Assembly (NCBI GenBank): GCA_028713555.1
Contig: JAQTOA010000004.1
Location: forward strand, 186,001 to 250,000
Length of the DNA: 64,000 bases
Direction: 5' to 3'
Source of the DNA: Sterolibacterium sp.
Lineage (GTDB): Bacteria; Pseudomonadota; Gammaproteobacteria; Burkholderiales; Rhodocyclaceae
Of this stretch, positions 36,022-42,826 are shown piece by piece; the stretch's first letter is position 1; every line of letters begins with the position of its first letter. Below the pieces are notes generated by a model, which ran no database searches, was not told the DNA's origin, and was given only the letters and a program-made list of their open reading frames with translations. Position numbers and translations under genes: made by a program.

Positions 36022-36638
36022 TGGGCATCGGCGACATCCTGGGCGGCAAGGTCACCGACATCATGGATGGCAAGGTCGGCGAGGTGCTGAAAGGCAAGGT
36101 CGTCGACGGCATCGCCACCAACATCGCCACCGGCGTGGCGCGCTCGCTGCTGCCGCAAGTCTCGGCGATGATGGCCTATGGCCTCTTCATCTTCGGACTG
36201 CACACCGTGCCCTACCAGCAGTTCCAGCGCCAGACGCAATGGCGGCACCCCTCATCCTCGCGCATCGGCAAGCGGCCGGCGCGGCAGTTCATCGGCCCGG
36301 GCGACGACACCATCACGCTCTCCGGAACGCTCTACCCGGAGATCACCGGCGGCAAGATCTCGCTGTCCCTGCTGCGCGCCATGGCGGACAGCGGCAAGTC
36401 CTGGCCGCTGATCGACGGCAGCGGCACCGCCTACGGCTTCTTCGTCATCGAAGACCTCAGCGAAACCGGCACAATTTTCTTTTCGGACGGCAGCGCGCGC
36501 AAGATCGACTTCAGCCTCAAGCTCACGCACACGGACGATGTGGCGCTGGTCGGGTCAATGCTCGACAAGAACCTGCTCGGGACGCTCGACCAAAGCTTGC
36601 GCGGGCTGATCGACAGCAGCTTGGGCGCATTGCGGTGA
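36021..36638 (+). CDS. U: Tail protein U with N-terminal extension
   Basis: 205 residues, about 50 more than P2 U. The family domain begins around MMAYGLFIFGLHTVPYQQFQ (residue 50) and includes IGKRPARQFIGPGDDTITL. The first 45 residues are an extra stretch with three GK(V) steps (GGKVTDI, DGKVGEV, KGKVVDG) and an amphipathic helix. The upstream ATG overlaps the T stop (TAATG), supporting the long form, but internal ATGs at about residue 50 could give the short form. Confidence 0.88.
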   Translation: MGIGDILGGKVTDIMDGKVGEVLKGKVVDGIATNIATGVARSLLPQVSAMMAYGLFIFGLHTVPYQQFQRQTQWRHPSSSRIGKRPARQFIGPGDDTITLSGTLYPEITGGKISLSLLRAMADSGKSWPLIDGSGTAYGFFVIEDLSETGTIFFSDGSARKIDFSLKLTHTDDVALVGSMLDKNLLGTLDQSLRGLIDSSLGALR

Positions 36639-37969
36639 CCGGCGAAAGCCATCCTGCGCCGCGCTATTCGATCCGTGGCGACGGCCAGGACATCACATCC
36701 AGAATCACCGGGCGGCTCGTCAGCCTGACCCTCACCGACAATCGCGGTTTCGAGGCCGACCAGCTCGACATCGTGCTCGACGATACCGATGGCAAGCTGG
36801 ATCTGCCGCCGCGCGGTGCAGAGATCCGTGTGGCGCTGGGATGGCAGGATGGCAAATTCATCGACAAAGGGAGCTTCACCGTCGACGAAGTCGAGCACAG
36901 CGGTGCGCCGGACCAGCTCACCATCCGCGCTCGCAGCGCGGATCTGCGCGATGGACTCGTCACGCAAATGGAACGCTCGTTTCACAACACCACGCTCGGC
37001 GCCATCGTCAGCACCATCGCCGCCGAGAACGACCTGCTTCCCCTCATCGCACCGGCGCTCGACGACAAGGTGATCGACCACATCGACCAGACCAACGAAT
37101 CCTCGGCCAACCTGCTGACCAGGCTGGCGCGCCTATTCGACGCCGTCGCCACGGTAAAAGCCGGCAAGCTGCTGTTCCTGCCGGCAGGATTGGGCTGCAG
37201 CGCCTCAGGAAAACCCATCCCCGTAGCGACGATCACGCGACAGGATGGCGACCAGCACCGCTTCAGCCTCGCCGAGCGCGAGAGCTTCACGGCGGTACGT
37301 ACTACCTACTATGACACGGGCAAGGGCGAGAAAGGCGAAGTGGTTTGGGGCAAAGAAGAAGAAGCCATCGCCAAGGGGAAGAAGAAGGCCGTGGCCGCGC
37401 CGGTACCAGAACGCGCGCCCAAGCTCAAGTCCCTGCCGAAAACCTACGTCAGTCGCGCCAAGGCGGACCGCGCCTGCATCGAGGCATGGAAAAAACTCAA
37501 GAAAAAACCCGGCGACTATGTCGGCGTCAAAGCCGCCTACGACGACCGTGTCGGCAAGCTCAAGGGAGAGGTATCCTACGGGCGCGCCGACGACGAGAAA
37601 AATCATCGGAACGCGGTCAAGCTCGCCGAAAAGGACGCGCAGAAAATTTACGGCACACCGAAAACCGCCTTTGACCATTCCGCCGACCAGATCAAAACCG
37701 TTCGACACGTCTACGCCAGCAAGCACAACGCCGAACTCGCCGCGCGCTCGGAATACCTCAAGCTGGGGCGCGGACTGGCCAGCTTCCAGATCGATCTGGC
37801 TTACGGCCGCCCGGAGCTGTTTCCCGGCGTGCCCGTAGCTGTTTCCGGCTTCAAGCCGGATATCGACAACACCGACTGGATCGCCACGCGCGTCACGCAC
37901 AGCCTCAGCGACAACGGCTACACTACAGCGCTGGAGTTGGAGATCAGGGCAACTGAAATACCGGGGTAA
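36635..37969 (+). CDS. D: Late control / baseplate hub protein D
   Basis: 444 residues from GTG overlapping the U stop. The N-terminal domain (YSIRGDGQDITSRITGRLVSLTLTD-like) and QMERSFHNTTLGAIVSTIA are characteristic of GpD, the hub holding the spike. A lysine- and alanine-rich insertion of about 110 residues (about 235-345) separates the two conserved parts and makes the protein longer than P2 D (387). Last recognised gene of the tail operon. Confidence 0.93.
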   Translation: MTGESHPAPRYSIRGDGQDITSRITGRLVSLTLTDNRGFEADQLDIVLDDTDGKLDLPPRGAEIRVALGWQDGKFIDKGSFTVDEVEHSGAPDQLTIRARSADLRDGLVTQMERSFHNTTLGAIVSTIAAENDLLPLIAPALDDKVIDHIDQTNESSANLLTRLARLFDAVATVKAGKLLFLPAGLGCSASGKPIPVATITRQDGDQHRFSLAERESFTAVRTTYYDTGKGEKGEVVWGKEEEAIAKGKKKAVAAPVPERAPKLKSLPKTYVSRAKADRACIEAWKKLKKKPGDYVGVKAAYDDRVGKLKGEVSYGRADDEKNHRNAVKLAEKDAQKIYGTPKTAFDHSADQIKTVRHVYASKHNAELAARSEYLKLGRGLASFQIDLAYGRPELFPGVPVAVSGFKPDIDNTDWIATRVTHSLSDNGYTTALELEIRATEIPG

Positions 37970-38015
37970 TGGCAATACCGGCAATACCCAAAATCAAAAG
38001 GACTCGGGGATATCA

Positions 38016-38189
38016 ATGACAAAAAACGAATACCGTGCACGCGTGAAGACGGCGGTGAAGAGGATTTCAAAACTCCCTGAACTCGTTCCGGAAGATTTTA
38101 TTCTGACCAATCGCAAGGCCAAACAGCAGCGTCAGCGGGTCGAGCTTATGCCATCCGATACCGCACCAAAAAGTCCGTCAGGTCGATAA
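38016..38189 (+). CDS. Short basic protein, unknown
   Basis: A 57-codon frame starting MTKNEYRARVKTAVKR, with GGGG 7 nt before the ATG. It is strongly basic and follows D by 46 nt on the same strand, where P2 has ogr. It may be a real tail-operon end gene or a chance frame. No family recognised. Confidence 0.35.
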   Translation: MTKNEYRARVKTAVKRISKLPELVPEDFILTNRKAKQQRQRVELMPSDTAPKSPSGR

Positions 38190-38221
38190 TCCAGATCAAG
38201 ACGACAGATGCCTGAGTAGCG

Positions 38222-38527
38222 TCAGGCGTGCGCCACTTGCGCCACCAACCGCACACCCAGCGCCGCACAGACACGGCTGATCGTGTCGAAGCGTGGCGAC
38301 GCATCCGGCCGTAGCGCCTTGTACAACGCCTCGCGGGTGATGCCAGACGCCTTGGCGATATCGGTCATGCCGCGTGCGCGGGCAATGCTGCCAAGCGCTT
38401 GCGCCAACGCCGCTGGGTCGTTTTCTTCCAACACAATCGTCAGGTATTCTGCCATGGCTTGCTCGCTGTCGAGGTGCTCGGCAACGTCGAACTCCGGCAA
38501 GTCGGCAATACGGATTTTCTTGGTCAT
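38222..38527 (-). CDS. HTH antitoxin (HigA-like) of type II pair
   Basis: 101 residues. A helix-turn-helix (GMTDIAKASGITREALYKAL) with the addiction-module antidote pattern FDVAEHLDSEQAMAEYL at the N-terminus. The toxin gene ends 3 nt upstream. It should bind the toxin and the palindromic operator at 38837-38852. Confidence 0.88.
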   Translation of the reverse strand: MTKKIRIADLPEFDVAEHLDSEQAMAEYLTIVLEENDPAALAQALGSIARARGMTDIAKASGITREALYKALRPDASPRFDTISRVCAALGVRLVAQVAHA

Positions 38528-38530
38528 GGT

Positions 38531-38827
38531 TTACTCCTCAATGAGCGCCGCGAGTTTCACGGCCTTGGCAATATCGGCGGCCTGTGTCGATTTGTCGCCG
38601 CCACCCAACATCACGATCAACACCGCGCCGCGCTGCACGTAGTACATGCGCCAGCCCGGCCCGAAATGTTCGCGCATCTCGAAAACACCCCCACCCACCA
38701 GCTTCACGTCGCCGAGGTTGCCGCTTTGCGCCTTTTCCAGTCGGCGAGCGAGACGGCGATGCGTCATTCCGTCTTTCAGGCCACACAGCCATGCGGTGAA
38801 TTCCGGAAGAGGTTTGATCGAGAACAT
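38531..38827 (-). CDS. RelE/HigB-type toxin
   Basis: 98 residues of the RelE/Gp49 toxin fold: FTAWLCGLKDGMTHRRLARRLEKAQ, GDVKLVGGGVFEMREHFGPGWRMYYV and the C-terminal LIVMLGGGDKSTQ. Such toxins cleave mRNA on the ribosome. Toxin-first order with a following HTH antitoxin is the HigBA arrangement. The promoter lies so near that the mRNA should start at or next to the ATG. Confidence 0.88.
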   Translation of the reverse strand: MFSIKPLPEFTAWLCGLKDGMTHRRLARRLEKAQSGNLGDVKLVGGGVFEMREHFGPGWRMYYVQRGAVLIVMLGGGDKSTQAADIAKAVKLAALIEE

Positions 38828-38833
38828 GAGTTA

Positions 38834-38861
38834 ATTGTAATCGAACGATTACGAATGTCAA
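38834..38861 (-). promoter_or_regulatory. TA promoter with palindromic operator
   Basis: On the minus strand TTGACA (38856-38861), 16 bp, TACAAT (38834-38839). The spacer holds GTAATCG-AA-CGATTAC (38837-38852, plus strand), a 7-bp dyad that suits antitoxin autorepression. The -10 is only 6 nt from the toxin ATG. Confidence 0.78.
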
Positions 38862-38911
38862 GGCGCCATTTCGGTAGGAGCAGTTCCGATGTTGGAACTG
38901 CAATTTTTATT

Positions 38912-39418
38912 TCACTCTTTGGGACGCTTTTTCCGGGTAGTCGCGGTGGTGTCCTTGGGCGCATCCGCCGCGATCTCAGCCTTGCGGTGGGCCTCGTAGC
39001 GAACGTCGTTTTCACCCTTGAGTTCGTGACGGTAGTAGCCTGGGTCGCGTTGCACTTTCCCGATCTCATTCATGAAGGGCGACACCAACACGGCGAAAGC
39101 CGCGATCTTCAAGGGAAGCGGCGCATCTTGATAAGCCTCGATCAGATTTTGATGCTCGGCCGTCATGGCCTCGGTAGAGCGAGTGCCTGTAATGATGTAG
39201 AGCACGTCGAAGCCAATTTCATGGAGTTCCGCGAGGTATTGCGCGTCAGGAAAACTCTCACCAGATTCATATTTAATTTGGGTGCTCTTACTGACGCCCA
39301 TACGCACACATAAATCCACCTGTTTAAGGTTCAGGCGATCACGCTCCGCCCACAGTCGCCCCCCTATGGTCGATAAATCGTCACCATGACCGTTGACAAG
39401 TCTATTTTTCCTTACCAT
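38912..39418 (-). CDS. HTH (XRE) phage repressor
   Basis: 168 residues. An N-terminal XRE helix-turn-helix (LKQVDLCVRMGVSKSTQIKYESG, read as two helices). The C-terminal part is helical and lysine-rich and has no LexA-type peptidase. It faces rightwards early genes whose promoter overlaps its own start codon, the usual layout of a lysogeny repressor. With no self-cleavage domain, induction may depend on the antirepressors encoded nearby (BRO, P22_AR, Rha types). No ribosome site is seen at the ATG. Confidence 0.8.
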   Translation of the reverse strand: MVRKNRLVNGHGDDLSTIGGRLWAERDRLNLKQVDLCVRMGVSKSTQIKYESGESFPDAQYLAELHEIGFDVLYIITGTRSTEAMTAEHQNLIEAYQDAPLPLKIAAFAVLVSPFMNEIGKVQRDPGYYRHELKGENDVRYEAHRKAEIAADAPKDTTATTRKKRPKE

Positions 39419-39421
39419 AAT
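39393..39421 (+). promoter_or_regulatory. Early rightward promoter
   Basis: TTGACA (39393-39398), 17 bp, CATAAT (39416-39421). The -10 overlaps the start codon of the divergent repressor gene, so repressor bound here would control lytic early genes from 39465 onward. Confidence 0.75.
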
Positions 39422-39464
39422 ATCTCGAAGGTATCGTTAAATGCACTTATAGGAGGTTACACCA

Positions 39465-39671
39465 ATGGACATGCCCGTAAAACAACGGCGTATGCGCGGC
39501 TCGCGCTCTCCCATCGGCGTGGACATGGATCGTCGTGTCGCGGTCGCCCTGTTCCCGGAGGAGCGCAAGCGCTTGGAAAAGATCGCCGCCGCGGACAACC
39601 GCGCGGTATCGGCCATGGCGCGCGTTCTGGTCCTGCGCGGCATGGAGCAGATTGAGCGGGGGCAGTCATGA
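39465..39671 (+). CDS. Small basic early protein, possible DNA-binding
   Basis: 68 residues, first gene of the early operon with AGGAGG before the ATG. RRVAVALFPEERKRLEKIA then NRAVSAMARVLVLRGMEQI looks like a ribbon-helix-helix (Arc/MetJ) fold, so it may be a Cox-like regulator. The fold is inferred from pattern only. Confidence 0.6.
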   Translation: MDMPVKQRRMRGSRSPIGVDMDRRVAVALFPEERKRLEKIAAADNRAVSAMARVLVLRGMEQIERGQS

Positions 39672-40027
39672 CCCCCAAGCACGTCAACCATCGGGAACCC
39701 GGCATGAGCCTCGCGCCACGGGCCGAGCCAATGGAAATATTCATCCTTGGCAGTTCCTATTCCCGTGGCGATGCGCCTGACGAGCGCGCCCGGCTCCTCT
39801 TCTGCAACCACCTGGTCGCCTTCGCCGATCTGGACGCCTATCCGCGCCGCGCCCAATTTATCGCCGCTTACTCGACCGGTGGCAGCCTTGATGCACGGCG
39901 CCTCGAAGCCATGTACCTTGCCGAGGCGGATATCCTTTCCGCTCACGAGATCGCCGATTGCGTGGACTGGGCCGAAGAAGAGAGCGACCCGTGGGCCGCC
40001 AACGGCTTGACGCCCGAAATCGTCTGA
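39668..40027 (+). CDS. Early operon protein, unknown
   Basis: 119 residues overlapping the preceding stop by 4 nt. Acidic and helical after residue 40, with DERARLLFCNHLVAFADLDAYP and a C-terminal CVDWAEEESDPWAANG. No motif recognised. Tight coupling suggests an early lytic role. Confidence 0.6.
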   Translation: MTPKHVNHREPGMSLAPRAEPMEIFILGSSYSRGDAPDERARLLFCNHLVAFADLDAYPRRAQFIAAYSTGGSLDARRLEAMYLAEADILSAHEIADCVDWAEEESDPWAANGLTPEIV

Positions 40028-40036
40028 GCGGCTGCC

Positions 40037-40420
40037 ATGAACACGGAAACTTCCGCAGTCGCCATGGACGAAGACGAAACCCCATCCCCCGAGTTTGCTC
40101 ACGCGGCCATGGAATACGGCATCTATGTCGACGCCGGTCTGACACATCTCCCAACGGCGAGAGCCGCGATGGCCCGCATGCTCGAATACGCGCCGCCGTC
40201 CCTCCAGCGGCGCCTTCACGTCAAGGCGCAATCCTTGGGCCTGATTCCCGCACCCACCGGCTACCTGGACGACGGCACCGCCGTCTATGCGCTCGACAAT
40301 CTGGCGGCGCATCTGGGCATGAGCCCCGACGAGGTCAAAGCCAGCCTCGGCGGCGCGCAGGAAACCGGCGAAAACCATCCCGCTGCCTTGAGTCGGGCAG
40401 CGATTCATACCGTTCAGTGA
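40037..40420 (+). CDS. Early operon protein, unknown
   Basis: 127 residues. The middle part (LPTARAAMARMLEYAPPSLQRRLHV-like) and the C-terminal YALDNLAAHLGMSPDEVKASL suggest a small winged or helix-turn-helix-like domain. It lies 9 nt after the preceding gene and 13 nt before the antirepressor. No family recognised. Confidence 0.6.
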   Translation: MNTETSAVAMDEDETPSPEFAHAAMEYGIYVDAGLTHLPTARAAMARMLEYAPPSLQRRLHVKAQSLGLIPAPTGYLDDGTAVYALDNLAAHLGMSPDEVKASLGGAQETGENHPAALSRAAIHTVQ

Positions 40421-40433
40421 GAAGGAGAGAACC

Positions 40434-41291
40434 ATGCCAAGCGAACAGCTTTTCCCCGTGCCCTTCTATGAAGACGTTGTCGTGCTGGTTGGCCGTGACA
40501 ACGAACCGTATGTGGCCATGAAACCCCTCGTCGAAAACATGGGGTTGGATTGGAAGGCTCAACATTCCAAGCTGGCCTCCAAGTTCAGGGCAGTTATGGT
40601 GATAATCACCACAACTGGGGCAGATGGTAAGCAGTACGAAATGGTTTGCCTGCCGCTGCGCAAACTTCCCGCCTGGATGTATTCGATCAACCTCACCAAG
40701 ATCAATCCGGCACTGCGGGGCAAGATCGGGCGCTATCAGGACGAATGCGACGATGTCTTGTGGGATTACTGGTCCAAGGGCAGCGCCACCCGCCCAGGCG
40801 CGGCCCCGATCACCGTCCCGCAACAACTCGCCGCCCACCGCCAGCGCCTGGCGCTGCTCAAGGACTTGTACAGGGCGACCGATCCGGCCCTGCGCCGCGC
40901 CATGCACGAGCAACTCGATCACGCTTCGCGCCTTCTCGGCCTATCCACGCCGGCCCTGGCGGAAATTGGCCACGAAACCGTACCCGACCATGAAAGCCCG
41001 CTGCTGGAGGATTTCTGGGACATCTTCGACGCCCTCCAGAACATTTGGGGCGGCAAACTCAACCACGCCCGCGACCCCCATCTGATCGCCTTCAACCTGC
41101 CGCAGGTCCGCACCGCGGCGGAAGCGGCCAAGCTCACCCTGCCAGACGGCGCCGAACTGCGCCGCCTGCTCCGGGCTTCCCGCGCCCCGCGCTTCGTCGG
41201 CTTCAAGGCGGTCAACAGCGCACAGAATGACCGCACCATGAAGTGCTGGATATTCGAAAAAGAAATGACCGCCTCCATAGTCGAAGCCTAA
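40434..41291 (+). CDS. P22_AR-N antirepressor with shared C-terminal modules
   Basis: 285 residues. Residues 1-115 form the P22 antirepressor N-terminal domain (VPFYEDVVVLVGRDNEPYVAMKP-type start, VCLPLRKLPAWMYSIN, DECDDVLWDYW). Residues 130-180 (PALRRAMHEQLDHASRLLGL) and 189-276 (EDFWDIFDALQN to MKCWIFE) closely match the BRO-N protein at 13453, and the last part also matches the primase C-terminus. AAGGAG precedes the ATG. In contrast to BRO and Rha it is in the repressor-controlled early operon, without a structured leader. Confidence 0.88.
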   Translation: MPSEQLFPVPFYEDVVVLVGRDNEPYVAMKPLVENMGLDWKAQHSKLASKFRAVMVIITTTGADGKQYEMVCLPLRKLPAWMYSINLTKINPALRGKIGRYQDECDDVLWDYWSKGSATRPGAAPITVPQQLAAHRQRLALLKDLYRATDPALRRAMHEQLDHASRLLGLSTPALAEIGHETVPDHESPLLEDFWDIFDALQNIWGGKLNHARDPHLIAFNLPQVRTAAEAAKLTLPDGAELRRLLRASRAPRFVGFKAVNSAQNDRTMKCWIFEKEMTASIVEA

Positions 41292-41311
41292 CTCCGCCCG
41301 CCGCCAAGATC

Positions 41312-41659
41312 ATGCAGCGCCAGACGCACATCAGTAAGGTCGCCCTCCGGTTCTATGTCGGCACGCGCGGGGATCTCGTCGACCGCCATGCCGAGCCGCG
41401 CAGCCACACCGGCTTCAGCATGAGCAAGAACCGCGTCACCCGCAGCGAACTCCAGGTGCTCGCCGATCTGCTCAACGAACCGTCTCACCAGAAAGCCTAC
41501 GACGCCGGCACATCACCCAACGAAGCCTGGCATGCCCGCCTGGCGGAGATCGATGCCAACCACGCGGCAATCCGTGAAATGCGCTGCGTCGACTACGGCA
41601 CACGGCCTCAGCTTCTGTTCTTCGGGCGCCGCCAAACGGAGGCACACCATGCAGCCTAG
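41312..41659 (+). CDS. Early region protein, unknown
   Basis: 115 residues. ATG at 41312 is preferred; a longer frame runs back into the antirepressor gene. The segment SKNRVTRSELQVLADLLNEP looks like a short HTH-like helix pair and the C-terminus is basic. No family recognised. It overlaps the next small frame by 11 nt. Confidence 0.5.
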   Translation: MQRQTHISKVALRFYVGTRGDLVDRHAEPRSHTGFSMSKNRVTRSELQVLADLLNEPSHQKAYDAGTSPNEAWHARLAEIDANHAAIREMRCVDYGTRPQLLFFGRRQTEAHHAA

Positions 41660-41774
41660 TCGCATTTCGCCCGTCTTGCTCAAGAGCCTGTTGACCTCTC
41701 GAACATGGAAAATTGGCGTTGGCGTCATCGGCAGCAGGGCCGGCGGCTTTCTTCTGCTTGTCAAGAAATCATGA
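41649..41774 (+). CDS. Small protein, unknown
   Basis: A 41-residue frame with a hydrophobic C-terminal half (WKIGVGVIGSRAGGFLLLV), overlapping the genes on both sides (ATG inside the previous gene, 4-nt overlap with the next). Overlap spacing makes translation plausible, but conservation is unknown. Confidence 0.35.
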   Translation: MQPSRISPVLLKSLLTSRTWKIGVGVIGSRAGGFLLLVKKS

Positions 41775-42364
41775 CCGCCTCGCGCACCCCGCTGGCCATC
41801 GTCCGCGACCACGTCGAAGACTGGCGCAAGTCGAAACGCTGGAGCCGCGAGACGGTGGTCGACGCGATCGTCCAGGCGCACGAGCGCCTCGGCCTCGACC
41901 GGCTGACGGGCATCCACTTCGACCCGCCGACGCGCGACACCTTCGAGCGCATGCGCGTCAATGCCGACCGCGTCTTCCGCTGGCTCGACGATTCCACCAA
42001 AGACAAGAACCTGCTGCCCTTCAACTTCATCTGGTCGGTGCTCGCCGCCATGCCGATGGAGCGCCGCCTGGCCATGGCCGATACGCTGCTGGCACCGGTA
42101 GACCTCGGTGCGCGGGAAGAAATCGCCGAAGCGACCGGCCTGGACGCTGACCAGGACCACACGGTTCTTTTGCACTTCCAGGCGATGGTGTCGACCTCGG
42201 CCGATGCCCAGGTAGCCATGTCGCAATTGCTCGATGGCATCGACGCCGGCGAGCCGGAACAGGCCAAGGTAAAGCTGTCACGTACCGCCACCGCCATACA
42301 GCGGGCGCTCTGCCTGATGAGCCGCCTGCTCCATCGGAGAAAGAAGCCTGGAGGCCAATCATGA
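41771..42364 (+). CDS. YdaT-like / CII-like phage regulatory protein
   Basis: 197 residues. An N-terminal domain with SRETVVDAIVQAHERLG then DTFERMRVNADRVFRWLDD resembles the YdaT-type helix-turn-helix proteins of prophage early regions (NxxKIFRWLD motif). A helical C-terminal half follows. YdaT-family members affect cell division or act as regulators. It ends in an ATGA overlap with a tiny membrane peptide gene. Confidence 0.6.
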   Translation: MTASRTPLAIVRDHVEDWRKSKRWSRETVVDAIVQAHERLGLDRLTGIHFDPPTRDTFERMRVNADRVFRWLDDSTKDKNLLPFNFIWSVLAAMPMERRLAMADTLLAPVDLGAREEIAEATGLDADQDHTVLLHFQAMVSTSADAQVAMSQLLDGIDAGEPEQAKVKLSRTATAIQRALCLMSRLLHRRKKPGGQS

Positions 42365-42450
42365 GATTCATTGGAGCCTTCCTGGCGACTCTGCTGGCCA
42401 TGCTGGCGCTGGCTGTCCTCTGCGCCTTCCTGATTGCGGCGGTGGTTTGA
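42361..42450 (+). CDS. 29-residue single-membrane peptide
   Basis: Coupled by an ATGA overlap to the gene before. The whole product is one hydrophobic helix (RFIGAFLATLLAMLALAVLC). It is too short to classify. The coupled start and the position 1 nt before the ogr ATG make it a believable small membrane protein. Confidence 0.5.
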   Translation: MRFIGAFLATLLAMLALAVLCAFLIAAVV

Positions 42451-42451
42451 C

Positions 42452-42745
42452 ATGATCAGGATCAAGTGCCCCCACTGCAAGCACCCGGCCACGATCCGCA
42501 CCAGCCGCCCGATGAGCGACACGGTTCAGGAGCACCAGATCCAATGCACCAACGTCCAGTGCGCCCACACCTGGGTCGCGCACACCTCGGCGGTGCGCAC
42601 CATCGCGCCCTCGATGACGCCGGACGAAAAAGTCTACATCCCGATATCCCCGCGCTCACCTTCCTACGTGAAGCCGGACAGCAAGCAGCTTGGCCTGGCT
42701 CTGGAATGCCAGAACCCCCGCGAGATGGCCTTGAACAGCAGCTAA
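42452..42745 (+). CDS. ogr: Ogr/Delta-family late gene activator
   Basis: 97 residues. Zinc finger C6-x2-C9-N22-C32-x4-C37 (IKCPHCK and CTNVQC), exactly the P2 Ogr spacing, with RTSRPMSDTVQEHQIQC between. Ogr proteins contact RNA polymerase alpha and switch on P2 late promoters. The matching dyads are found before O/P, V and FI. In P2 ogr follows D, but here it lies in the early region before the primase, so the timing of late expression is tied to early transcription. Confidence 0.92.
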   Translation: MIRIKCPHCKHPATIRTSRPMSDTVQEHQIQCTNVQCAHTWVAHTSAVRTIAPSMTPDEKVYIPISPRSPSYVKPDSKQLGLALECQNPREMALNSS

Positions 42746-42782
42746 CGGCTAAACCGTAACTCCTCCAGACCGATGACAACGA

Positions 42783-42815
42783 CATGCCTTTAGAGGCATG
42801 CAAGGACTTTTTTTA
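42783..42815 (+). promoter_or_regulatory. Hairpin before primase gene
   Basis: CATGCCT-TTAG-AGGCATG is a perfect 7-bp stem (42783-42800) followed 7 nt later by seven Ts (42808-42814), 12 nt before the primase ATG. The nearest AGGA-like site is about 20 nt from the ATG, too far for normal use. It could be an attenuator or a translational control element. Confidence 0.5.
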
Positions 42816-42826
42816 CCCAAAAAACG

